From Bacillota bacterium (GTDB lineage Bacteria; Bacillota; Clostridia; Acetivibrionales; JANLFN01): a stretch of 64,000 nt of DNA. The stretch is from contig JAEWTV010000093.1 in assembly GCA_023397675.1 (NCBI GenBank), positions 62,001 to 126,000 of the forward strand, written 5' to 3'. A program made the translations under genes and the position numbers. Shown piece by piece: positions 53,863 to 61,935 of the stretch. Positions within the stretch are counted from its first letter, which is position 1. Each line of letters starts with the position of its first letter. The notes beneath the pieces are model-generated. The model searched no databases. It had not been told where the DNA came from and worked only from the letters and a program-made list of their open reading frames with translations.

Positions 53863-53993
53863 TGTATACTATTATTCCTTGGTATGAGATAAAAAAAAAG
53901 TAGCAACTAAGCTACTAAGAAATTGTTTACTACTAACATTCTACATTATGTGTTTCAAAAATACAATTAATTACTTTTACGGAGGTTAAAAAA

Positions 53994-54650
53994 ATGTTAA
54001 ACATAAATATTACGAACCAAGAATTTACCGCTCTTATTCAACCAACGTCACAGTATGGACTCAACTATGATACTGTACACGTAGAAACTCTTTTTAAAAC
54101 AGATAACACAGTCCCACCAGAAACAGCATGGTACATACCCTCAGGTGCATCTATACCACCCGTTGTCACTGAACTTTACCAAATATCAAGCCAAGATATA
54201 CCAATGTACCCCATCTTTGCAGAGTATTTACTTAAAGATACAGAAGACATTAGGCAGCAAGCAACTGATGGTAATTTTCAGGATACCGCTAAAGATGCTG
54301 CAAAACTGTTACTCCTTTCAGTATTAAAAAAAGCAACAATTTCACCTGTACCCGGAACAAACAATATATTCTTTGTTTGTTATGACTTTAAACTATATAA
54401 AAATAGTCAGGGATTTTTTGACTTTATGTTTCAAATCCCATTTGATGGATTTGGATTCCCTGCAGGTGGACAAGTTAAAGCTAATATTATTCTACCGGAA
54501 AATGCAAAGATTGATGCGACAAGAACAAAAGGTACTACCCCTACTGGAGCTGAAATACAGGAATCAAATGGTAATACTCCAACTGGAAGACCAATCGTTA
54601 GTTTCACGTACCAAAACGATCCAAACTTCATTGTATCCTACAGTTATTAA
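53994..54650 (+). CDS. Unknown 218-residue island protein
   Basis: No recognised family. GGAGG precedes ATG 53994 and a strong terminator follows. Beta-rich, no signal peptide or membrane helix. Features visible: YIPSGASIPPVV, a helical middle (DIRQQATDGNFQDTAKDAAKLLLLSVLKKA), FFDFMFQIPFDGFGFPAGG, and a Thr/Gly-rich low-complexity stretch (KGTTPTGAEIQESNGNTPTG). Being cargo next to a repressor-controlled promoter it could be an effector; function unknown. Confidence 0.7.
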   Translation: MLNINITNQEFTALIQPTSQYGLNYDTVHVETLFKTDNTVPPETAWYIPSGASIPPVVTELYQISSQDIPMYPIFAEYLLKDTEDIRQQATDGNFQDTAKDAAKLLLLSVLKKATISPVPGTNNIFFVCYDFKLYKNSQGFFDFMFQIPFDGFGFPAGGQVKANIILPENAKIDATRTKGTTPTGAEIQESNGNTPTGRPIVSFTYQNDPNFIVSYSY

Positions 54651-54678
54651 TTCATAAAACATTACCAAGGAATATTAT

Positions 54679-54703
54679 GGCCAGCATAATGCTGGCCTAT
54701 TTT
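54679..54703 (+). terminator. Terminator after the unknown island gene
   Basis: Arms ggccagc (54679-54685) / gctggcc (54691-54697) and a T-rich tail. Confidence 0.9.
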
Positions 54704-54742
54704 TTCTACCTTCTCAAGTATACTTACTTTTTAAATAAGTTC

Positions 54743-54780
54743 TTGAACAACAGTTGTTATCATGTTAATATCAAATTAAC
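54743..54780 (+). promoter_or_regulatory. XRE repressor promoter with LexA-like box and operator
   Basis: Promoter TTGAAC (54743-54748), 17 nt, TAATAT (54766-54771). Over the -35 lies GAAC-aaca-GTTG (54745-54756), close to the Gram-positive LexA consensus GAACnnnnGTTC. Over the -10 lies the palindrome gttaat-atcaa-attaac (54764-54780). Autoregulation plus SOS control is the simplest reading. Confidence 0.6.
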
Positions 54781-54808
54781 TTTTGTTAATATATTAAAGG
54801 AGGTTTTT

Positions 54809-55129
54809 ATGCAAGTTGGTGATAGAATAAAAGAATTAAGACAAGAACGTCCAAATTACTCACAGTTAAAACTTGCTAAAGAAACGGGACTTACCCCAGC
54901 AGCTATATCACAGTATGAAAGTAATCTTAGAAAGCCAAATGCAGACGCCCTTAAAAAAATAGCTAATGTATTTAATGTATCGGTTGATTACCTTCTAGGT
55001 GATGATAGTCTAAATACGGACGAACTCTCACAAGAAAGTATTCAATTATGTCGTCGTATTGAAGGGTTAGATAATAAAGGAAAGAAAATTATTAAAAGGT
55101 TGCTAGATGAATTCGAAAGCGAAGATTAA
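54809..55129 (+). CDS. XRE-family repressor (ImmR-like)
   Basis: 106 residues from ATG 54809, 7-8 nt after GGAGG; the frame extends upstream over the promoter but not as protein. HTH_3 domain at residues 5-62 (LRQERPNYSQLKLAKETGLTPAAISQYESNLRKPNADALKKIANVFNVSVDYLLG), then a short helical tail. With the protease gene 23 nt downstream it forms the ImmR-ImmA pair known from ICEBs1, in which the protease destroys the repressor after DNA damage. Confidence 0.88.
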   Translation: MQVGDRIKELRQERPNYSQLKLAKETGLTPAAISQYESNLRKPNADALKKIANVFNVSVDYLLGDDSLNTDELSQESIQLCRRIEGLDNKGKKIIKRLLDEFESED

Positions 55130-55152
55130 TAGTTAATAGTGAGGTAGAATAA

Positions 55153-55917
55153 ATGGATAAGTTGGATAAATTAAGAATACTTAAATCTGCAAATGACTTA
55201 AGAATGGAGTTAGTTAATGACTATGGTTTAGCGTTCCCATTTAATTTGCAGGAAGTACTTAATGTCCTTGGTATTATTTATTCAGATGAACCTCTAGAGA
55301 AAGAATATGATGGGAAGATTACTATTAGTTCAGATGAAATAAAAATTGTAACTAATGCAAATACATTATATGAATCACGAAAAAGGTTTACAATTGCACA
55401 CGAAATTGGTCATTGGAAATTACATTTTTGTGATGATCCATATAGAACAATAGACTGCGAAGCAAAGAACATTGGCGCCTTTAGTAAGAATTTAATAGAA
55501 TATGAGGCAGACTTATTTGCTTCCGAATTTCTTTTACCTACCGAAATATTTAAACGGGAAGCTGGAAGATTATTACCATCAATACGTTCTTTAGAATCAC
55601 TGTCAGATAAATATTCTACTTCACTAACATCAACTGCTATTAAATTTGTTGAATTAACTCAAGAACCTTGTGCTGTGATATTAATGCAAGATAGAAAAAT
55701 CAAGTGGAAAATTCACTCATCTTCATTTTTTCATAGTATTAGAGATAAAATAGAAGATTGCTACTGCTATGACATGCTAGACAAAGGAGAAAATCAGATT
55801 CGTGATAAATTATATATGTATAATTGGATAGAGTCAAAATCTCAAAAATACATATGGGAAGATGTAAAGAATTTGTATAACTTAAATCAACAATTAATTA
55901 TTCTCAGTTTTTATTAA
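55153..55917 (+). CDS. ImmA/IrrE-family metallopeptidase
   Basis: 254 residues. Zinc motif in FTIAHEIGHWKLHF (HExxH, about residues 80-93) and the downstream Glu in LIEYEADLFASEFLLP, as in ImmA/IrrE. C-terminal region about 165-254 unlike the short ImmA, possibly a sensor or target-binding part. It probably cleaves the XRE repressor. GAGGTAGAATAA leads the start. Confidence 0.9.
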   Translation: MDKLDKLRILKSANDLRMELVNDYGLAFPFNLQEVLNVLGIIYSDEPLEKEYDGKITISSDEIKIVTNANTLYESRKRFTIAHEIGHWKLHFCDDPYRTIDCEAKNIGAFSKNLIEYEADLFASEFLLPTEIFKREAGRLLPSIRSLESLSDKYSTSLTSTAIKFVELTQEPCAVILMQDRKIKWKIHSSSFFHSIRDKIEDCYCYDMLDKGENQIRDKLYMYNWIESKSQKYIWEDVKNLYNLNQQLIILSFY

Positions 55918-55951
55918 TAAAAGGAATAATATAATTAAATTGTAGCCTTTT

Positions 55952-55975
55952 AAAGCCCAAAAGGGCTTTTTATTT
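55952..55975. terminator. Bidirectional terminator
   Basis: Arms aaagccc (55952-55958) / gggcttt (55963-55969) with T-rich tail on the plus strand; convergent ends of the protease and DinD genes. Confidence 0.8.
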
Positions 55976-56020
55976 TTCATTCGATGAAACCAATCCACCT
56001 ATGTAATTAAACTTAACATA

Positions 56021-57196
56021 TCAATTTTCATATTCTATATTTATATCAATTATATTTAAATTTAGATTCCTACCAAAAATATCTTTTATAGTTTTTAAAT
56101 TTTCTGATTTATTAATTATTGCTTGGCTTAAACCCTTCCCTGACTTAAGTACTATAGTTAAAACACTATTAGAAAGCATAAACTTTGCATCTGAAAGATT
56201 AGTATATAAAATCATTCTACCCTGATTCTTTAGTTCTAGCATAATTGCTTTCAATGACTCCTCAGATATAAATTCATTTACTTTATAAGCATCTTCTTTC
56301 CAAATAGTTTCATCAGTTGCAGCGACTTCCCCTTCTGTTTCTTTATTAAGTGACCTTTCAACTTCTAAAGGATTAGAAGTCTTATTCAATTTTTTCTGCT
56401 TTTTTTCAATATCCTTTATACTTTCAACACACGGCAAATCTTCAGGCATTGTACCACCAAGCTCTACTATAGTTTGTCTTACCTTTTCCCCTACTTCAAA
56501 GTGAGTCCTATTAGCAATTTCTTTTCCTTTAATTTTCTCTCTTCTTAACTTTTCTTCTGCTTGTGTTGCTCTAAATAAATTTGCAGCAAGTTCCGTACTA
56601 CCCATATGATCAAGAATACTTTGATTACTATTTAACTCTTTTTTTCTATGTATATCCTTTGCAGTAAGACCTCCATATAGACCCATATACCCATAGTTCT
56701 GAAAAACAGCATAATCTTTTGCTTCTATAACACCAGCATTTTTAGCAGCATCAGCTAATTTTAAATTATGTGTTTTCATCTCATTTCTTAATAGTAATCT
56801 CTTTTGATTCTCTTGATCTTCTTCACTTATTTCTTGTTTTCTTGTTTGTATTGCAAAGTAGGTTTGACCGAAAGCAACAGTTTTTTTGCTAGAATCAGCA
56901 TTTTGAACGATCAAATAGCAAGCATAGCGGGATAAATAATAATTATCTCTTTCTCTCTTTGCATTACTCCCAATATCGACCATTTCGTTAACTTGACCAA
57001 AATGGTCTTCTTTGTTCTCGTTACTATTTTCACACGCAATTATTGCTTTTCTAATTATATTCAAGAAATTTCTATAATCTGAATACCCAAGCACCTCCAT
57101 TAAGTCTCTTGCTGACCAATACTCGGAACCATATTCATTTATCTTTTTTATCTTCTCAAATGGAGACATGCTGATATTTGTTATATCATTATTCAT
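56021..57196 (-). CDS. DinD-like DNA-damage-inducible protein (BRO-N)
   Basis: 391 residues. N-terminal DinD/BRO-N domain (SEYWSARDLMEVLGYSDYRNF, SRYACYLIVQNADSSKKTVAFGQTYFAIQTRKQE) with the following family helices (KLADAAKNAGV, YGGLTAKDIHRKK, GSTELAANLFRATQAEEKL). It is about 115 residues longer than E. coli DinD (274): residues 275-391 form an extra alpha/beta tail. DinD inhibits RecA in E. coli. Located at the tRNA end of the island. AGAGG precedes the ATG. Confidence 0.85.
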   Translation of the reverse strand: MNNDITNISMSPFEKIKKINEYGSEYWSARDLMEVLGYSDYRNFLNIIRKAIIACENSNENKEDHFGQVNEMVDIGSNAKRERDNYYLSRYACYLIVQNADSSKKTVAFGQTYFAIQTRKQEISEEDQENQKRLLLRNEMKTHNLKLADAAKNAGVIEAKDYAVFQNYGYMGLYGGLTAKDIHRKKELNSNQSILDHMGSTELAANLFRATQAEEKLRREKIKGKEIANRTHFEVGEKVRQTIVELGGTMPEDLPCVESIKDIEKKQKKLNKTSNPLEVERSLNKETEGEVAATDETIWKEDAYKVNEFISEESLKAIMLELKNQGRMILYTNLSDAKFMLSNSVLTIVLKSGKGLSQAIINKSENLKTIKDIFGRNLNLNIIDINIEYEN

Positions 57197-57220
57197 AAAA
57201 ACCTCTAATAAACATAATTA

Positions 57221-57234
57221 GTTAATAATTAAAG
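57221..57234 (-). promoter_or_regulatory. Degenerate operator-like half-sites before dinD
   Basis: gttaat-a-attaaa at 57221-57233 shares the gttaat half-site of the other two island palindromes but with a 1-nt spacer and one mismatch; on the minus strand it lies about 25 nt before the DinD start. Weak. Confidence 0.35.
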
Positions 57235-57356
57235 TCTATCATTTCTATTATATATAATCAATCTGTTATACTAACAAAAACACTCATTATTACCTATCAT
57301 TAACAACATAAATAAATATAAATCTTACGCTTTTTTCAAAATTTCTTCCACTTCTC

Positions 57357-57448
57357 CATAAACGCACCAAAGGCTTCCAAGGAATTGCTTCCTTGAAAGC
57401 CTTTTATTTGGCGGAGAAGGCGAGATTCGAACTCGCGCTAGAGTTACC
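57357..57448. repeat. Right 92-bp direct repeat (att-like, in intact tRNA-Ser)
   Basis: Counterpart of 53491-53582. Includes the downstream hairpin (caaggaa/ttccttg inside aaaggctt/aagccttt) and tRNA positions through the CCA. Confidence 0.88.
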
Positions 57449-57500
57449 CCTACTAACGGTTTAGCAAACCGTCCCCTTCAGCCTACTTGGGTACTTCTCC
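57409..57500 (-). tRNA. tRNA-Ser (GCU)
   Basis: 92-nt class II tRNA. Acceptor GGAGAAG/CTTCTCC, anticodon loop TTGCTAA (GCT), long variable arm, T-arm GCGAGTTCGAATCTCGC, CCA encoded. Its 3' end is the target of the island. Confidence 0.95.
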
Positions 57501-57527
57501 AAGCCTGAAAACTTTATTTTAAAAATA

Positions 57528-57618
57528 TGGCGGAGAGAGTGAGATTCGAACTCACGGTAGGCTCACACCTACGCCGGTTTTCAAGACCGGTGCCTTAAAC
57601 CAACTCGACCATCTCTCC
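57528..57618 (-). tRNA. tRNA-Ser (UGA)
   Basis: 91-nt class II tRNA. Acceptor GGAGAGA/TCTCTCC, anticodon loop CTTGAAA (TGA), T-arm GTGAGTTCGAATCTCAC, CCA encoded. It lies 27 nt upstream of tRNA-Ser(GCU), likely the same transcript. Confidence 0.95.
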
Positions 57619-57756
57619 ATATATAATTCAAGCGACGAATAATATTTTACAATATAACAATAGTAATGTCAACACCTTTATGCTTGCTATATTATGGGCA
57701 ATTAGCCAGTGCAAATTAAAACAATTTATCAACAGGGTTACGTATTTAAACCTTAG

Positions 57757-57968
57757 AGAATGCCAGTTATAATTTTGTGAAAGACGTATGTGGAGAGGTT
57801 GTAGAGCCTGTTAATCTGAGTGAGGATCAGCAAATTCACTGTTTGAGGCAAATAATTACCAATAAATCAATTCAGTATTATTTGTCGAGTTTGAATTTGC
57901 CCGAGCTGAATTTACAGGCTCAGAACTCGCAACATTTCGCTCTTGAATAAAATTATAACTGGCATTCT
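57757..57968. repeat. 212-bp nested inverted-repeat element (MITE-like)
   Basis: Exact 20-bp terminal arms (57757-57776 / 57949-57968, agaatgccagttataatttt). Inner perfect 8-bp arms gagcctgt (57804-57811 / 57914-57921) and gcaaattc (57830-57837 / 57893-57900) nest in order, so the whole element folds into one long imperfect hairpin. A 58-codon frame (GTG 57777 to TAA 57953) lies inside but has no Shine-Dalgarno. It fills the spacer between the tRNA-Ser genes and the acetyltransferase. Confidence 0.75.
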
Positions 57969-57978
57969 TAAAAATTAT

Positions 57979-58476
57979 TTAATTTATATCCTTTTCCATC
58001 CACACAACATCAAAGGGTTCACCTTTTTTAACTCCAACTTCGTGCAGTCTTCCACATTCCTTGAAGCCATTATTCCCGTGGAACATAAGACTCTGCTCAT
58101 TCCTGGAGGAAATACTGGCCAGAAGGTGTTTAATCCCAATATGAGCAGCTTCCTGCTCAAGCTTTGTTAAAGCCTTTTTGCCGATTCCCTTTCCCGTTTC
58201 TTCCCTGGAAATGAAATAGCTCACTTCAGCAGTGTGCCTGAAGGCAGGCATTGGGTAGTAAGCTCTAAGATAACAGAACCCAACAATCTTTTGCGTACTT
58301 TCATCCTTAATTATATAAGAAGGATATCCTTTTGACATCTCCATAATTTTGCCAAAAAACTCATAGGGCAGCTTTTGCTCCATATATGCAGCAAAACTGT
58401 TTTCTATATAATAATTGAAGATATCCATTACCTCCTTGCAATGCTCCATTGTCATTGTTTCGAAGCTTACAGTCAT
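57979..58476 (-). CDS. GNAT acetyltransferase, phosphinothricin-type
   Basis: 165 residues. GNAT core: AEVSYFISREETGKGIGKKALTKLEQEA with acetyl-CoA loop, and SRNEQSLMFHGNNGFKECGRLHEVGVKKG, which is typical of the phosphinothricin/methionine-sulfoximine acetyltransferase group (ends FDVVWMEKD). It may acetylate amino-acid-like compounds. Its ATG overlaps the aminotransferase stop by one base (TGATG), so they are coupled. Confidence 0.87.
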   Translation of the reverse strand: MTVSFETMTMEHCKEVMDIFNYYIENSFAAYMEQKLPYEFFGKIMEMSKGYPSYIIKDESTQKIVGFCYLRAYYPMPAFRHTAEVSYFISREETGKGIGKKALTKLEQEAAHIGIKHLLASISSRNEQSLMFHGNNGFKECGRLHEVGVKKGEPFDVVWMEKDIN

Positions 58477-59675
58477 CACATTACCCCCTTTTCAAGCTCC
58501 CTTATTGCAGTGCCAAGTCTCTTAATACCTTCCCTTATCTTTTCTTCAGGCATGTTCGAATAATTAACCCTGAATGCATTTTCTCTTATACTGCAAGGGA
58601 AAAAGGAACCTCCGGGAACAAAAGCAACTCCTCTATCAAGACAAATCTCTAACAGCTTTCTGCTGTTCATTCCTTCAGGCATTTCAACCCATGCAAATAA
58701 TCCGCCGCTAGGTCTTGTAAACCTGATATAGTCGGGAAACTCCCTTTCCATTGCCTCAACCATGGTGTCCCTTCTGCTTTTATACACCTTTTTAAGCTTC
58801 TCAACATGCTCATCCAGATTATACTCCTCCAGATACCTGCAAAGCTCCATCTGGCTGATTGTAGATGTATGAAGATCCGCTCCCTGCTTAACCAGAACGA
58901 GCTTCCCCAGAATCTCCTTATCAGCCGCAATCCACCCAAGCCTCATACCGGGACAGAAGGTTTTTGAAAAGGTTCCAAGATTGATTACCATACCGTTTTC
59001 ATCCATAGACTTGAGTGTCGGTACAATTTCACCTTCAAACCTTAATTCACCATAGGGATTATCTTCTACAATTACAACTCCGTATTTTCCGGCGATTTCT
59101 ATCAACCTTTTTCTTCTTTCAAGTGACCATGTACGCCCTGAAGGATTCTGAAAATCAGGGACAACATACACAAGCTTTTTGTTGCTTGTTTCAGCCATAA
59201 GTTTATCCAATTCGTCCGGAAGCATTCCCTCATCATCAGTTGGAACTTCAATAAATTTTGCTCCATAAGCACGGAAAGCGTTCAATGCCCCAAGATATGA
59301 AGGACTTTCACAGAAAATTGCGTCTCCTTCATCAATGAAGACCTTTCCTATAAAATCCAATGCCTGCTGGGAGCCACTCACGACAAGTATTTCATCCTTA
59401 TCAACCTTTGTATTAAATACCTTCTGCATGCGCTGGGATATTTTATCCCTTAAGGGCTCATAGCCTTCGGTTGTAGAATATTGTAATGCCTTCTGGCCTT
59501 CTTCAAGTATTACTTTCGTTGATACCCATGCAATTTCTTCTATTGGAAATATTTCCGGTGCAGGCAACCCTCCAGCAAATGAAATTACATCAGGCATTTC
59601 CGTTATTTTAAGTAATTCTCTTATTTCTGAAGCTTTTATATTTTCCATTCGTTTTGCAAAAATTACATTACTCAT
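58476..59675 (-). CDS. PLP-dependent class I/II aminotransferase
   Basis: 399 residues. Fold-type I: ISFAGGLPAPEIFP, LQYSTTEGYEPLRDKIS, VVSGSQQALDFIGKVF, PDFQNPSGRTWSLERR, EDNPYGELRF and the PLP lysine in LGTFSKTFCPGMRLGW. Closest to the 2-aminoadipate/aromatic aminotransferase (LysN/ARO8-like) group. Clearly related to the C-terminal domain of the next regulator. GGGTGG ahead of the ATG. Confidence 0.9.
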   Translation of the reverse strand: MSNVIFAKRMENIKASEIRELLKITEMPDVISFAGGLPAPEIFPIEEIAWVSTKVILEEGQKALQYSTTEGYEPLRDKISQRMQKVFNTKVDKDEILVVSGSQQALDFIGKVFIDEGDAIFCESPSYLGALNAFRAYGAKFIEVPTDDEGMLPDELDKLMAETSNKKLVYVVPDFQNPSGRTWSLERRKRLIEIAGKYGVVIVEDNPYGELRFEGEIVPTLKSMDENGMVINLGTFSKTFCPGMRLGWIAADKEILGKLVLVKQGADLHTSTISQMELCRYLEEYNLDEHVEKLKKVYKSRRDTMVEAMEREFPDYIRFTRPSGGLFAWVEMPEGMNSRKLLEICLDRGVAFVPGGSFFPCSIRENAFRVNYSNMPEEKIREGIKRLGTAIRELEKGVM

Positions 59676-59702
59676 ATGACCACCCTTTCATACTCCTCAA
59701 AA

Positions 59703-61229
59703 TCAAACAATAGGTTTTATATCTTCAAAGTCCTGTTTCCTGTATTTTTTAGAACTTCGGACTGTTTCATTTATAGCTTCCTTAAGCTTATCTACACCTT
59801 CAACAATTTTATCCTTTGGTGGGTATGTATAATTAAGTCTTAGGTAGTTTTCACCCCTGCCACCTAGATAAAATGTGTTACCCGGAACATATGCAACCCC
59901 CTTTTCAGAGGCTTTGGCAAGAAGTAGGGAGTAAGGCAAGCCTTCCGGGAGCTTGCACCATATATAAAAGCCACCGTGAGGCTTGTTCCACTCAAGTCCT
60001 TCCACCGGTTTATCCATCAGGGCTTCAATCATAATATCCCTTTTAATTCGATTTTCATTGCAAATATATTTAATATGCTCTTCCAACTTTCCACTGGTAA
60101 GAAACCGGTTAACAATCCACTGTGAAATACTGTTTGCATGCAGGTCTGTAAGCTGTTTAGCCATAGTAAATTGGTGTATCACCTGCTTTGGAGCTGCCAT
60201 CCAACCTATACGGATTCCCGGAAACAATATTTTTGAAAATGTACTGAAATATATTACATAGCCGTATTTGTCGAGTTCCTTTAGGGTAGGCAACCTGCTG
60301 CCTTCGAAACGCAATTCACCATACGGATCATCTTCCAGTATTATAACTTTTTTCCTATATGCCAACTCTATAAGGTTTTTACGTCTCTCAACACTCATGC
60401 TAATACCTGACGGGTTTTGGTATGTAGGTATTGTATATATAAACTTAGGTCGGTAACGCTGCAACGCCTGTTCAAGCAGATCAATCTGCATTCCGTTTTC
60501 ATCCACCGGAATGCCTATTATTCTTGCACCGGCAGATTGAAAAATCTGTAGTGCACTGAAGAATGAGGGCTCTTCCACTATTACAACGTCGCCCTGGTCA
60601 ATAAACACTCGGGCTGCGATATCTATTCCCTGCTGAGACCCTGACAGCACCATTATTTCCTCGGGTGGACAGGCAGCTCCCCTCTTTTCCATAAGCTTTG
60701 ATATATTTTCTCTGAGACTGTAAAAGCCTTCAGTTGGCGTATGCTTTAATGCAAAGTGGTTAGGCTGTTTGAGCAATTCATCCTCAATACCGGCCAATGC
60801 TTGTACAGGATCTGTTTCATATCCTGAGATACCTGCTGCAAAAGATATGATATCGCTTCTGTTTGCTATTTCAAGTATGTTACGTAGTAACGGATCACTA
60901 AACCTTTCAGCTGTTTGACTGAAAAACTGTCTCCACATTGGAGGCTGCACAGCCTGATAACTATCCGTAACATCTGTTAAGTGAGCAAGTACAACTGTTC
61001 CTTTTCCTACATGTGAATCAACCAGACCATCAGCTTTCAATTCCCTGTAAGCTGTCAGAACAGTGCTTCTGTTAACACCCAAGCTGTCTGCAAGCTTTCT
61101 TTCAGGAGGAAGTACAAAGCCCGGTGCAAGACTTCCGTTAAAAATCATAGTCCTTATTTGGTTTCTTATTTGCAGATAAATTGGTGTCTCATTGCTGCGA
61201 TCAATTAATATATTATTTATAAGGCTCAT
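59703..61229 (-). CDS. MocR-family regulator (GntR + aminotransferase)
   Basis: 508 residues. An N-terminal GntR winged helix (about 10-78, LPPERKLADSLGVNRSTVLTAYRELKADGLV) is fused to a fold-I aminotransferase-like domain (about 125-490) with PLP-lysine region YFSTFSKILFPGIRIGW and PSFFSALQIF. It likely senses an amino compound through PLP and controls the downstream aminotransferase and GNAT. A palindrome tggtctagacca (61260-61271) lies 30 nt upstream of the start. Confidence 0.9.
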   Translation of the reverse strand: MSLINNILIDRSNETPIYLQIRNQIRTMIFNGSLAPGFVLPPERKLADSLGVNRSTVLTAYRELKADGLVDSHVGKGTVVLAHLTDVTDSYQAVQPPMWRQFFSQTAERFSDPLLRNILEIANRSDIISFAAGISGYETDPVQALAGIEDELLKQPNHFALKHTPTEGFYSLRENISKLMEKRGAACPPEEIMVLSGSQQGIDIAARVFIDQGDVVIVEEPSFFSALQIFQSAGARIIGIPVDENGMQIDLLEQALQRYRPKFIYTIPTYQNPSGISMSVERRKNLIELAYRKKVIILEDDPYGELRFEGSRLPTLKELDKYGYVIYFSTFSKILFPGIRIGWMAAPKQVIHQFTMAKQLTDLHANSISQWIVNRFLTSGKLEEHIKYICNENRIKRDIMIEALMDKPVEGLEWNKPHGGFYIWCKLPEGLPYSLLLAKASEKGVAYVPGNTFYLGGRGENYLRLNYTYPPKDKIVEGVDKLKEAINETVRSSKKYRKQDFEDIKPIV

Positions 61230-61259
61230 GTAGCACCCCCGAGGAATTTATATTTTAAA

Positions 61260-61271
61260 TGGTCTAGACCA
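61260..61271. promoter_or_regulatory. GntR-type operator tggtctagacca
   Basis: Perfect 12-bp palindrome of the TGGTCTAGACCA form bound by many GntR-family proteins, between the MocR gene and the divergent GNAT gene; probably the MocR autoregulatory site. Confidence 0.7.
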
Positions 61272-61344
61272 ATTTAATTGTATAACATAATTAATGGCAA
61301 TAAAACATCCAATTGGTATAATTATTAACCATCCAATATTCTCA

Positions 61345-61373
61345 TTGTCAATAAGCAATAAAATGTATATAAT
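61345..61373 (+). promoter_or_regulatory. Promoter of the GNAT gene
   Basis: TTGTCA (61345-61350), 17-nt spacer, TATAAT (61368-61373), 23 nt before ATG 61396. Confidence 0.75.
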
Positions 61374-61395
61374 TCATTTAAATAGAGGTGATTCT

Positions 61396-61920
61396 ATGGA
61401 AGAAATCATATTGGCAAGACCCAATAAGCAATTAAAGGATAAGGCACTGGAATATAAACAGGAGCATTTCGATTTTGGAGAATATGAATTACATGGAGGC
61501 TCCTTATTTGATAAGCTGGATTATGATGAATGGCTGATGCTGGTAGAAGCTAACTCTAGTGAAAAAACTGTTAAATCTGGTTGGGTTGTATCGTCAACTT
61601 TTTTTGCAGTAAGAAAAATAGATAGTAAAATAATAGGAATGATAGATATCAGACATTCCCTTAACGAGTTTCTTAGAAACTATGGCGGAAATATAGGCTA
61701 TGGAGTCAGACCAACTGAAAGAAATAATGGATATGCTGTGCAAATACTTAAGCAAGGTTTGGAATACTGCAAAACAATAGGGCTAGAAAAGGTAATGCTT
61801 GCCTGCTATAAAGACAATCAAGCATCAAGCAAAACAATCATTAAATGCGGTGGTGTATTGGAAAAAGAGTTTTCCTATTTAAATAATAAAACGGTACAGG
61901 TTTTCTGGATAACAATCTAA
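61396..61920 (+). CDS. GNAT family N-acetyltransferase
   Basis: 174 residues from ATG 61396 with AGAGGTG upstream; the frame extends 34 codons back through the promoter but not as protein. GNAT domain: IIGMIDIRHSLNEFLRNYGGNIGYGVRPTERNNGYAVQILKQGLEYC with acetyl-CoA loop, and NQASSKTIIKCGGVLEKEF. Substrate unknown. Divergent from the MocR gene and close to its operator, so possibly in its regulon. Confidence 0.85.
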   Translation: MEEIILARPNKQLKDKALEYKQEHFDFGEYELHGGSLFDKLDYDEWLMLVEANSSEKTVKSGWVVSSTFFAVRKIDSKIIGMIDIRHSLNEFLRNYGGNIGYGVRPTERNNGYAVQILKQGLEYCKTIGLEKVMLACYKDNQASSKTIIKCGGVLEKEFSYLNNKTVQVFWITI

Positions 61921-61935
61921 TGTTTCACTACAAGC

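Larger units (their letters stand above)
53491..57448. mobile_element. tRNA-Ser-associated genomic island, no integrase
   Basis: Bounded by 92-bp direct repeats (53491-53582 and 57357-57448; three mismatches, no indel) that hold the 3' 40 nt of tRNA-Ser(GCU) plus its downstream hairpin. The right copy is part of the intact tRNA. The left copy is a truncated tRNA fragment, which is what integration into a tRNA 3' end leaves. Contents: small protein 53695, unknown protein 53994, XRE repressor, ImmA-type protease, DinD-like protein. No recombinase, replication or transfer gene is present, so it is a remnant or an element moved in trans. Confidence 0.8.

Noticed and set aside
53491..57448. Complete prophage or ICE
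   Set aside because: No integrase, replication, capsid or transfer gene lies between the direct repeats, so only an island/remnant is claimed.
57777..57953. 58-codon gene inside the nested inverted repeat
   Set aside because: GTG start without a ribosome-binding site, and the sequence is accounted for by the paired arms; at most a relic.
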